A model generated the notes under the pieces. It ran no database searches. It was not told where the DNA came from and was given only the letters and a program-made list of their open reading frames with translations. 64,000 nt of DNA from Rhodanobacter sp. OK091 (GTDB lineage Bacteria; Pseudomonadota; Gammaproteobacteria; Xanthomonadales; Rhodanobacteraceae): NCBI RefSeq assembly GCF_900142825.1, contig NZ_FRCH01000004.1:124001-188000 (forward strand), read 5' to 3'. Made by a program: the position numbers and the translations under genes. Below, in pieces: positions 17,188 to 25,438 of this stretch (its first letter is position 1; each line of letters opens with the position of its first letter).

Positions 17188-18330
17188 ATGCCTACGACTC
17201 AACTCCCAGCCTTGCCCGGACCCGTCGTGATCCGCTTTGGCCGGCTCGGCGACACCATTTTGCTGCAGCCGCTGCTGCACAAGTTGCATATGCGCTATGG
17301 CAGGCCTTGCCAGTTGCTGGCGCTGGGGGATTGGTCGCCATCGCTCTATTCAGCGCAGCCGGAGGTGGCCGGGTGCATTCCCCTGCACTCGCAGTACGGT
17401 CCGATGTGGATGCATCCGCAGCGTTGGCGCGCGGCGCTGGCGTTACGGCGCCTGCGCGGGTCGCCGTTCTATATCTGCGAACCCGAGTACCGCACACGGA
17501 CCAAGGTACGCCCAATGCTGGCGCTGGCCGGCGTGCCGGCCGAGCATTGCACATTCATCGAAGACATCCCGTCGATCGAAGACGAGCACTGGGTGGACTG
17601 GCTGCTGCGTTTCGGCGACACCACACCCACTGCATTTCGCGCAGATAGCGGGTCGGCAGCACCTCCCGCTCAGGCGGCTGCACCGCAGTTGCGCGTCAGT
17701 GAGGCCGAGCGCGCCGACCGCGACGCATGGCTGCGCACGCAAGGCATGAGCGGGCGCCCGCTGGTGCTGTTGCAGCCGGCCAACAAGCGCACCATGCGGT
17801 GGAACGGAGTGCGCGCCGCCGAGGATGACGACAAGTCCTGGCCGGCGGAGCGCTGGGCCGCGCTGGCGCGCGCCATCAGCTATCGGCAGCCGCAGGCGCA
17901 AGTGTTGTTTTGCGGCTCACCCGCCGAGGCCGGTTATCTCGATACCTTGCTGGCGGTCACCGGGGCGGTGTCGTCCAGCATCAACGCCGCGGTATTGCCG
18001 CTAGCCCGCCTCAAAGCGCTGCTGGAGATCGCCCACAGCATGGTCTCGGTAGACACCGGGCCGGCCCATCTTGCCGCAGCCATGGGCTGTCCGCTGGTGG
18101 TGCTGATGGGCTCCCGCTCGCCGCGGATGTGGACCCCGCGCAGCGGGTCCGGAAGCGAGGTGGTGGTCCTTGGCGGGTTGCCCGCGATTCGACGGGTGGA
18201 CGAGATCGAAACCGCCCAGGTGGTGAGCGCATGGCGCGCATTGCGCTGGCGCAACGCGGAGGCGATCGCCGGCACCGACGCCGAGAGCAGCGCCGGGACG
18301 ACCGCTTATTCGGCCGGCTGCGCCGGTTGA
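17188..18330 (+). CDS. Glycosyltransferase family 9 (heptosyltransferase-like)
   Basis: The 380-residue soluble protein has a GT-B fold. The N-terminal signature VIRFGRLGDTILLQPLLHKL and the C-terminal VSVDTGPAHLAAAMGCPLVVLMG are both diagnostic of GT9, the ADP-heptose:LPS heptosyltransferases. The central PLVLLQPANKR continues the C-terminal Rossmann domain. A role in LPS core or another surface glycan is therefore likely, but no other LPS genes are adjacent and acceptor specificity cannot be read. ATG 17188 leads directly into the first strand; the upstream in-frame extension overlaps the antiporter gene. Its 3' end overlaps the antisense ankyrin gene by 25 bp. Confidence 0.85.
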   Translation: MPTTQLPALPGPVVIRFGRLGDTILLQPLLHKLHMRYGRPCQLLALGDWSPSLYSAQPEVAGCIPLHSQYGPMWMHPQRWRAALALRRLRGSPFYICEPEYRTRTKVRPMLALAGVPAEHCTFIEDIPSIEDEHWVDWLLRFGDTTPTAFRADSGSAAPPAQAAAPQLRVSEAERADRDAWLRTQGMSGRPLVLLQPANKRTMRWNGVRAAEDDDKSWPAERWAALARAISYRQPQAQVLFCGSPAEAGYLDTLLAVTGAVSSSINAAVLPLARLKALLEIAHSMVSVDTGPAHLAAAMGCPLVVLMGSRSPRMWTPRSGSGSEVVVLGGLPAIRRVDEIETAQVVSAWRALRWRNAEAIAGTDAESSAGTTAYSAGCAG

Positions 18331-21300
18331 CGTAGCGTTTGTCGCACGCTCGGGATCGCGCTGCTGCGGGCGGCCAGCTCTAGCGCGATATCGACATAGC
18401 CGAGCTGCCGCGCCACGTCCGCCGCAGTGCGGCCGAACGCATCGGCCGCACTGCGGTCGGCACCGCGCGACAGCAGCACGCGCGCCGGCGGCAGCAGCGC
18501 ATGCATGGCGCAGGCGTGCAGTGCGGTGACGCCACGCTGATCGGCATGTTCGACCTTGGCGCCGGCCTCCAGCAGCAGCGGAACCAGCGCACCGATATGG
18601 GTCGCATCGCATTCGCTGCCGGGGCGCAGTTGGGCGCCGAGCAGCAATAGCAGCGGGGTCTTGCCTTCGCTGTCCGCCCGGTTGATGTCGGCGCCGTGCT
18701 TGAGCAGGCCATCGAACAGGCGGCGTGCGCGCAAGCTGTCGTTGTGTTCGAAGCCGAACTGCGCAGCGGCATGCAATGCGCTGCGGCCGCCCGCGTCGAC
18801 CGCGTTGACGTCGGCGCCGGCGACCAGCAATTGATCGACGATCTCCGGATAGCCCATCGCGGCGGCGACCATCAGCGCAGTGGCATCGTTCGGCAGGCGC
18901 TGGTCGGTGCCGACCTCGTGTTGCAGCAGCAGGGCGACCAAGGCCTCGCGGCGAGCTGCGACTGCGGCGGCCAGCGGGGTCACGCCGCTGCGCGCGGCCA
19001 GCGTGGGGTCGGCGCCGGCGTCGAGCAGACAGGCGGCGATCTCGCGATGGCCGGCGCCGCAGGCGCGCAGCAGGGCCGAAGCACCCTGGTCGTCCTGGGT
19101 GTCGACGGCGAAACCCAGTTCCAGCAGACGCTGCACGGTGGCCAGCGCACCGGCCGCCGCCGCGGCTGGCAGGTCGGTCGGTTGCAGTGGGCGATTCGGC
19201 CGCGCCCAATCGCGCCAGTCCAGCCAGCGTTCCACTGCCGGGTGTTCCAGCGCCAGTCCCAGTGGCGTCTCGCCGTTCGCATCGGCAGCTTCGGGATTCG
19301 CGCCGTAGGCGATCAGCGCACGCACCAGCGGCAGTGCCTGCGCGCCATGTTCGAGCGCGGCAAACAATGGTGTGCGGCCATCGCGATCGCGCGTGTTCGG
19401 ATCGCAGCCGCGCGCCAGCAGAACCTGCAGCAATTCGGGTTGTGCATTGACCACGGCCAGATGCAGCGGCGTGCGCTCGCGCGCATCCGGGCCGAACGGA
19501 TCGGCACCACGTTCGAGTAGGCTGAGCGGCAGCGCAGCCGCTTGCGCCACACCGTTGAGGCGCGACAACGCCTGCGCCAGCAGGCCGGCGCCGGCCGGGC
19601 TGGCGCCGGCTTGCAGCAGGTCGTCCAGTGCTTCGGTCGAGTTCGGCAACTGCTGCAGCAGTGCGTCGAACAGACGCCGGCCCAGCGGCGGCAGGGTGGG
19701 CGCGTCGGCGGTTTCGGCATCGTCGATGCGCGGCGCTTCAAAGCGGGCTTCGGCGTCGAGGCCGTGATCGAGCAGCCAGCGGCGGGCCGCGGCGAGACCG
19801 GGCGTGGCCAGATCCAGATACAGCTGCGCCAGTTGCGGCTGCGGCCATTCGCGCACGCGCTCGGCAAAGCCCGACACGATCGCCCAGTGGCCGAAACGCA
19901 ACGCGTCGAGCAGGTGCGCCGGCGTGTCGGCGCCTTCGGCCAGCACGTCCTGGCTGAGGCTGGCCGGCAGCGGTGTGTCAGGGTCAAGCAGGGCGACCAG
20001 GTCCCAGCGGCCGGCGGCCGCTGCGTGATCAAGCGCGCTGCGGCCGTCGCTGCCAGGCGTCTTCGGTTCGGCGCCCAACGCCAGCAATGCGCGCACGGTT
20101 TCGCCATGCGCATGCGGCGATTGGCACGCCAGGGTCAGCGCATCACGCCCGTACTGGTCGCGTGCGCGCGCATCGGGCTGGGCTTCGGCCAATCGCTGCA
20201 CGATGCCGCAGGCACCGGCGCGGGCCGCTTCCATCAATGCGGTGCTGCCATGCTGGTCGGCCAGGTTGATATCGGCACCGGCCGCGCACAGCGTGCGGGC
20301 GATTTGCTCGTGTCCTTCGGCGGCGGCACTCAGCAGCGCGTGCCGATGACGCGCATCGACCGCGTTGATCGCGGCGCGATGCTTGAGCAACAGCTTGACT
20401 CCTTCGACATCGTCGTCGGCGATGCCGGCGGCGGCGACCAGCGCCGGCTCACCGTCGGCGGGTGCCGGCTTGGCGCCATGTTCCAGCAGGAATTTCGCCA
20501 GCGGCCAGTTGGCGGCGCGGCAGGCGGTGGCCAGCGGGCTGATGCCGGCCTTGTTCAATGCATTGATAGGAGCGGCCGCGTCCAGCAGCATGGCCGCCAC
20601 GCCCGGCTCGGCGCTGAGCACGGCACCGTGCAGGGCGGTATTGCCTTCGGCATCGGCAACCAGCGGGCTGGCGCCATTGGTGAGCAAGGTCAGCACCGCT
20701 TCGGCGCGACCGTGCCAGCTGTCGCGGGTGGCCGCCAGCAGCGGGGTGATGCCGCCGCTCGCGCGATTCACGTCGGCGCCCTTGCCGATCAGCGCGCGCA
20801 GCAGCCGGGTGTCCGGCAGCAAGGCGGCGAGCATCAGCACCGGGCGCTGGTCGCGGTCGTCGTCGGCCGGCGCGGTGTCGGGATCGGCGCCGGCCTCGAC
20901 CAGCGCCAGGGCGCGCTCGATATCGCCGCCGCGGGTGGCTGCCAGCAGCGCTTCGGCCTGCTCGGGCGTGCCGGCCGTGCGTTCCTGTTCGCTCAGCACG
21001 GGGCGCGGAGCGACTGCGGCGCCGGCCGACAGCGCGGCATGGTCGCCGCGTCGGCGCGGCTGATGCCGTTCGCACAACAGCGCGCGCAGCGTGCGGTTGG
21101 CGATGATCAGGCAACCCAGCGGCAGCAGCACGACGCCGTAAATCGCCAAGGCGGCGATACGCGGCTCGGGTGGCAGCACGCCGTACAGTCCGGTCAGCGC
21201 GATCGCGCCGAAGGCCAGCACCAGCAGCGACAGCGCGGCCGGCAGGAAGTGACTGAAGAAACGTTCCTCGTGCGACAGGTGCCGACCGAACGCGATGCTG

Positions 21301-21755
21301 CGCAAGGTGGCGGTGAAGATCCACGAGCCATCGCGCTGGCGCGGATAGGCATCGTCCCAGACGAACACCAGCCCGAACGCCGGCCACAGCCGCCACAGCG
21401 CGGTCAGCGCCAGCACCAGCGCCGCGGCCAGGATCAGGGCCGCGCTGAGGCTGGGTGTCTGACTCAACTGCAGCATCGGCCATGCGACCAGCACGAACAC
21501 CAGCGCGGCGTAGCCGGTGAACATCACCGTATGCGCGGCGCCGCGGCGCAAGACGGTGCGGCCGAAGTGCGGTTCGGGATCGAAGCCGATCGCGTGGCAG
21601 ATCGCGGCCATGGTCAGCGCATTCGCCAGCAGCAGCGGAATCAGGGTCAGCGGATGAGTGGCCAGTCCGGCGGCGGCGACCGCGAGCAGACCTGGAATGA
21701 ACCAGGCGAGAGCCTGCATGAGAGGAGGGCGGCGGCGCGATTTGGGCTGGGTCAT
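18306..21755 (-). CDS. Large membrane-anchored ankyrin-repeat protein
   Basis: The 1149-residue protein has an N-terminal membrane module of about six helices (for example ALAWFIPGLLAVAAAGLA, VMFTGYAALVFVLVAWPML, IYGVVLLPLGCLII). From about residue 265 it is a long solenoid of roughly 20 ankyrin repeats. Clear repeat cores are GITPLLAATRD, GNTALHGAVLS, GSTALMEAARAG, ERTPLHLAVVNAQ, GVTPLAAAVAARR and GRSALHAAAQFG. The non-ankyrin stretch near 640-720 (AHLLDALRFGHWAIVSGF) separates two repeat blocks. Ankyrin solenoids bind proteins; a membrane-bound scaffold is a fair guess, with no partner implied. ATG 21755 begins the hydrophilic lead-in to the first helix. It converges with the GT9 gene (25-bp overlap). 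Confidence 0.85.
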   Translation of the reverse strand: MTQPKSRRRPPLMQALAWFIPGLLAVAAAGLATHPLTLIPLLLANALTMAAICHAIGFDPEPHFGRTVLRRGAAHTVMFTGYAALVFVLVAWPMLQLSQTPSLSAALILAAALVLALTALWRLWPAFGLVFVWDDAYPRQRDGSWIFTATLRSIAFGRHLSHEERFFSHFLPAALSLLVLAFGAIALTGLYGVLPPEPRIAALAIYGVVLLPLGCLIIANRTLRALLCERHQPRRRGDHAALSAGAAVAPRPVLSEQERTAGTPEQAEALLAATRGGDIERALALVEAGADPDTAPADDDRDQRPVLMLAALLPDTRLLRALIGKGADVNRASGGITPLLAATRDSWHGRAEAVLTLLTNGASPLVADAEGNTALHGAVLSAEPGVAAMLLDAAAPINALNKAGISPLATACRAANWPLAKFLLEHGAKPAPADGEPALVAAAGIADDDVEGVKLLLKHRAAINAVDARHRHALLSAAAEGHEQIARTLCAAGADINLADQHGSTALMEAARAGACGIVQRLAEAQPDARARDQYGRDALTLACQSPHAHGETVRALLALGAEPKTPGSDGRSALDHAAAAGRWDLVALLDPDTPLPASLSQDVLAEGADTPAHLLDALRFGHWAIVSGFAERVREWPQPQLAQLYLDLATPGLAAARRWLLDHGLDAEARFEAPRIDDAETADAPTLPPLGRRLFDALLQQLPNSTEALDDLLQAGASPAGAGLLAQALSRLNGVAQAAALPLSLLERGADPFGPDARERTPLHLAVVNAQPELLQVLLARGCDPNTRDRDGRTPLFAALEHGAQALPLVRALIAYGANPEAADANGETPLGLALEHPAVERWLDWRDWARPNRPLQPTDLPAAAAAGALATVQRLLELGFAVDTQDDQGASALLRACGAGHREIAACLLDAGADPTLAARSGVTPLAAAVAARREALVALLLQHEVGTDQRLPNDATALMVAAAMGYPEIVDQLLVAGADVNAVDAGGRSALHAAAQFGFEHNDSLRARRLFDGLLKHGADINRADSEGKTPLLLLLGAQLRPGSECDATHIGALVPLLLEAGAKVEHADQRGVTALHACAMHALLPPARVLLSRGADRSAADAFGRTAADVARQLGYVDIALELAARSSAIPSVRQTLRQPAQPAE

Positions 21756-21826
21756 GGGGACAGTATAGAAATCGTTGGACGTGCAGACGGTAACCAAGTG
21801 TTAACGCCACCGACACAGTGACGCGA

Positions 21827-22120
21827 TCACTCGTCCCGGTCATCCCGCGGAGCATGGGTATAGGCGAGATGGTTGGCGGTGGCCAGGGTTTCCTGCGGCG
21901 GCAGCTGTAGATGCCAGCCTTGCATGCGCAGGTTGGCGAGCACCTGCTCGGTGTTCTCCACCGGCAACTCGCGTTGCCCGTCCAGATGCACTTCCATCAC
22001 GAAGCGCAACTCACCCAGCAGCAGTACCAGCGACTCGGGCAGCACATCGAACGCATCACGCTGCGCCAGCCACAGATAGCTGTCGGCTTTGCGCACGCTG
22101 GCATAGACAAAGCACTGCAT
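21827..22120 (-). CDS. YcgL-domain protein
   Basis: The 97-residue protein begins MQCFVYASVRKADSYLWLAQ and continues DAFDVLPESLVLLLGELRFVMEVHL, as in the YcgL family (UPF0745-type small gammaproteobacterial proteins). Function is not settled; a link to nucleic-acid metabolism has been suggested only from fold. ATG 22120 has a strong GGAGGTG about 6 nt upstream, which rules out the longer frame starting at 22363. The extended C-terminus (ANHLAYTHAPRDDRDE) is acidic and variable. It is cytoplasmic and stands alone between the ankyrin and fadL genes. Confidence 0.85.
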   Translation of the reverse strand: MQCFVYASVRKADSYLWLAQRDAFDVLPESLVLLLGELRFVMEVHLDGQRELPVENTEQVLANLRMQGWHLQLPPQETLATANHLAYTHAPRDDRDE

Positions 22121-22417
22121 GGCGCCACCTCCGGGGACGATGTAAGGACTGATCAGGGTAGCAGCGTGGCCGTCTGCTTGCCCGCCCCGCGATGCCGGTG
22201 GGAGGGTCGCTGGAGTTCGCGCGGAAAGCGCATGGCAGCCAAGTGATGTCTGCCGCACTCGCGTCCATTCGTTAGTTAAATGTTGCGGCTGCACTTGCAA
22301 CGCCTTGGACGAGCGGGCAAAGTGCGCCGCGGGGGCTTCAAACGCGCGTATGAATTTCATCACGATCGCCGCCCCAGCTATCTACCCGAGCCGCATCACG
22401 ATAAGCAGGAGCAAGCG

Positions 22418-23911
22418 ATGTCTATGTCTTTCCGTTCCTTCACGGGCGTTGCCCGTCCGCTCGCGCTGGCTGCACTGAGCGTGGCCATTCTTGGCGCACT
22501 TGCGCCGGGGGCCGCCAATGCCAGCGCCTTCCAGCTCAAGGAAAACAGTGCCAAAGGCCTGGGCCGCGCCTATGCCGGTTCCGCCACCGCCGGTGGCGAC
22601 GTCTCGGTGGTGGTGAACAATCCGGCGGCGATGACCGATCTCAAGGGTACCTACCTGCAGGCCGATGTCACCGCGATCAACTTCAGCACCAAGTTCACCG
22701 GCACGGCCCACGACGTGCTGGGTCGCCCGATCAGCGGCGGCAACGGCGGCGACGGCGGCACCACCATGCCGGTGCCCGCCTTGTTCTTTGCCACCCAGGT
22801 CAACGACCGCGTGCACGTGGGCGCGGGCTTCTCGGTACCGTTCGGCTTCCAGACCGAATACGACAAGAACTGGGTCGGCCGCTACAACGCGGTCAAGTCC
22901 AAATTCGAGTCGCTCGATGCCACGCTGTCGGCGTCGTTCGATGTCACCAGCACCTTCAGCGTCGGCGCCAGCGTCATCGCCCAGAAAACCAGCGCCGAAC
23001 TGAGCAGCGCGATCAACTACAACGCCGTGGGTCTGGGCATCCAGCAGGGCATCGGTGCGAAGACGGCAGCTGGCGTGGCGCAGATCCAGGCCGCGGCTCA
23101 GGCCGGACTGATCCCGCCGGCGCAGGCCGCCGCAATGATTCAGGCGGCTGTGCAGCAGGGCCAGGCTGCGGCGGCCGGTGTAGCCGCTGCAACGCCGGTG
23201 GGCTCCGACGGCCTTGCCCGCATCAAGGGCGACGACTGGGGCTACGGCTGGCAGCTGGGCGGTTACTGGAAGCTGACCCCGAACGACAAGTTCGCGCTCA
23301 ACTATCGTTCCAAGATCAGCCATCGTCTGGAAGGCACGGGCAATTTCACCACCACGCCGGGATACAACGCGTTGCTGGCGAATCCCGCGCTGGCTGCCTC
23401 GATCCCTCCGTTCTCGCACACCACGGGTACGGCTGACTTCACCACGCCGGCCGTGATCAGCGCGAGCTACTGGCACCAGGCGGAGAAGTTCGGTCTGGGC
23501 ATCGATCTGGCGTACACCAAGTGGGACGTGTTCAAGAACCTGACGGTGAATTACGGCAATACGCAGCCGTCGACCACGGAACCGTTCGACTGGCGCAACA
23601 CCGTCTTTGCCTCCATCGGCGGCGATTACTACCTGAACGACAAGGTCACCTTGCGCGCAGGTATCTCGTTCGACACCACGCCGACCCACCTCTCCACGCG
23701 CGACGCGCGGGTGCCCGACTCGACCCGTCAGATGGCCTCGTTCGGCATCGGCTACAAGGCCAGCGAGCACTTCGAGATCAATGCGTCCTACGCGCATATC
23801 TTCGTCAACCAGGCCCATGTCAACTCGACCAGCGGTACCGGCGACGTGTTGACCGGCAACTTCGACGACTACGGCAACCTGCTGAGCTTTTCGGCGCAGT
23901 ACAAGTTCTAA
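22418..23911 (+). CDS. fadL: FadL/OMPP1-type outer-membrane hydrophobic-substrate transporter
   Basis: The 497-residue outer-membrane beta-barrel has signal peptide LALAALSVAILGALAPGAANA and then SAFQLKENSAKGLGRAYAGSA, the FadL hatch sequence. VVVNNPAAMTDL contains the NPA element of the family's N-terminal plug. The barrel ends with Phe in LSFSAQYKF, the sorting signal for the outer-membrane assembly machinery. It takes up long-chain fatty acids or other hydrophobic compounds. An Ala/Gln-rich helical insertion of about 70 residues (210-280) is unusual. ATG 22418 has AGGAG 7 nt upstream. The 297 bp upstream contain no other gene, and a strong terminator follows. Confidence 0.9.
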   Translation: MSMSFRSFTGVARPLALAALSVAILGALAPGAANASAFQLKENSAKGLGRAYAGSATAGGDVSVVVNNPAAMTDLKGTYLQADVTAINFSTKFTGTAHDVLGRPISGGNGGDGGTTMPVPALFFATQVNDRVHVGAGFSVPFGFQTEYDKNWVGRYNAVKSKFESLDATLSASFDVTSTFSVGASVIAQKTSAELSSAINYNAVGLGIQQGIGAKTAAGVAQIQAAAQAGLIPPAQAAAMIQAAVQQGQAAAAGVAAATPVGSDGLARIKGDDWGYGWQLGGYWKLTPNDKFALNYRSKISHRLEGTGNFTTTPGYNALLANPALAASIPPFSHTTGTADFTTPAVISASYWHQAEKFGLGIDLAYTKWDVFKNLTVNYGNTQPSTTEPFDWRNTVFASIGGDYYLNDKVTLRAGISFDTTPTHLSTRDARVPDSTRQMASFGIGYKASEHFEINASYAHIFVNQAHVNSTSGTGDVLTGNFDDYGNLLSFSAQYKF

Positions 23912-23956
23912 CCGCGGCAACACGGTTGCGCCCGTCGAACTGATGGACGTCCAAAC

Positions 23957-23990
23957 AAAAACCTCCCCGCGCGAGCGGGGAGGTTTTTTT
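23957..23990 (+). terminator. Intrinsic terminator of fadL
   Basis: The stem AAAACCTCCCCGC / GCGGGGAGGTTTT with a GCGA loop is followed by a run of T. It lies 46 bp after the fadL stop. The A-rich 5' side means it may also stop the opposing aldehyde dehydrogenase transcript. Confidence 0.85.
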
Positions 23991-24021
23991 GTGCGATCAG
24001 GCATGGCGGAGGGGCCAGTGC

Positions 24022-25431
24022 TCAACCGCGCCTGAGCAACAGCTCCAGCACGCGACGGAAGCGTGCACCGTACGGAGGGTTGAGCAGGCCGGCACCGTTG
24101 AAGCGGGCCTGCCGGAACACCGGCTTCAGATGCGAGAACGTGCGGAAGCCGGCTTCGCCGTGATAGCCGCCCATGCCGGAAGCGCCTACGCCGCCGAACG
24201 GCAGATCGTGCTGGGCGATGTGGTACAGCGTGTCGTTGACACTGACGCCGCCAGCCTGGGTATGCGCCAGCACCTTGTCGATGCTGGCCTGATCCTGCTC
24301 GAACAGATACAACGCCAGCGGATGAGCGTGCGCACCCACATAGGCGATCGCCTCGTCCAGGGTGTCGTAGGGCAGTAGCGGCAGCAATGGACCGAAGATC
24401 TCCTCGCGCATCACCGCCATCTCTTCGCCGACCTCGCTCAGCAGTTGCGGCGGCAGCAGGCGGCGTGTCGCGTCCTCGGCGGCATCGCCGAGCGGATGCA
24501 CGCGGGCGCCGGCGGCCAGTGCGTCATCGCGCAGCGCGACGAGGCGCTGGTACTGGCGGTCGGACACGATGCTGGCGTATTGCGTGCTCTGCCCGAGCTG
24601 GGGGTACATCCGCGCCATCGCGCGACCGGCGATGGCAATGAACTCGGCCATGCGCGCGCGCGGCAGCAGCACGTAGTCGGGCGCGATGCAGGTTTGCCCG
24701 GCATTGACCAGCTTGCCGAACACGATGCGTTCCACCGCATGCTCGAAGCGCGCGCCGGGGCCGACGATGGCCGGCGACTTGCCACCCAGCTCCAGCGTCA
24801 CCGGGGTCAGGTTTGCCGCCGCGGCGCGCATCACCCGATGGCCGACCGCGGTGGAGCCGGTGAACAGCAGGTGGTCGAACGGCAGCGCGGAAAATGTCTG
24901 TGCCACGTCGGCGTCGCCGGTCACCACGACCACTTCGTCGGGCGCGAAATAGTTCGCCATCTGCTCGGCGAGCAGCGCCGAGAAGCGCGGCGTGAACTCG
25001 CTCATCTTCAGCATGGCGCGGTTGCCCGCGACCAGCGCGTCGACCAACGGGCCGACTGCCAGATACAGCGGGTAGTTCCACGGCACGATGATGCCGATCA
25101 CGCCGCGCGGCTGCGGCCGCACCTCGGTACGTGCGGGCAGGAACATCAGGTCGGCCAGACGCCGCTGCGGTCTCATCCAGCGTCGTCCTTTGGACAATGC
25201 GTGCCGGATGGCCGACAGGCTGGGGAAAATTTCCAGCAGATCGGTTTCCTCACGCGGACGGCAGCCGAAGTCGGCATGGATCGCCGCGGCGAAAGCCCCG
25301 CGCTGCTCGCGCAGCATCGTCTCCAGCTGGTGCAGGCGTTTTGCGCGCACCGGCCAGGCCGGCAACGGGTCACGCGAGTGCGCATCGCGCAGGCGTTGCA
25401 AGGTGGCAGGGAGATCGTCGTGGTTGGTCAT
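24022..25431 (-). CDS. Aldehyde dehydrogenase, coniferyl-aldehyde type
   Basis: The 469-residue NAD(P)-dependent aldehyde dehydrogenase has VIGIIVPWNYPLYLAVGPLV for cofactor binding, FTGSTAVGHRVM, catalytic Glu in TLELGGKSPAIV and catalytic Cys in LVNAGQTCIAPDYVL. It ends PFGGVGASGMGGYHG then FSHLKPVF, typical of the membrane-associated or coniferyl aldehyde dehydrogenase branch. The family oxidises aromatic or fatty aldehydes to acids. It begins 7 bp after the TonB receptor stop and is last in that operon, so the aldehyde is probably generated from the imported compound. ATG 25431 fits the family N-terminus; the extended frame reads into the receptor gene. Confidence 0.87.
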   Translation of the reverse strand: MTNHDDLPATLQRLRDAHSRDPLPAWPVRAKRLHQLETMLREQRGAFAAAIHADFGCRPREETDLLEIFPSLSAIRHALSKGRRWMRPQRRLADLMFLPARTEVRPQPRGVIGIIVPWNYPLYLAVGPLVDALVAGNRAMLKMSEFTPRFSALLAEQMANYFAPDEVVVVTGDADVAQTFSALPFDHLLFTGSTAVGHRVMRAAAANLTPVTLELGGKSPAIVGPGARFEHAVERIVFGKLVNAGQTCIAPDYVLLPRARMAEFIAIAGRAMARMYPQLGQSTQYASIVSDRQYQRLVALRDDALAAGARVHPLGDAAEDATRRLLPPQLLSEVGEEMAVMREEIFGPLLPLLPYDTLDEAIAYVGAHAHPLALYLFEQDQASIDKVLAHTQAGGVSVNDTLYHIAQHDLPFGGVGASGMGGYHGEAGFRTFSHLKPVFRQARFNGAGLLNPPYGARFRRVLELLLRRG

Positions 25432-25438
25432 CGCGTTC

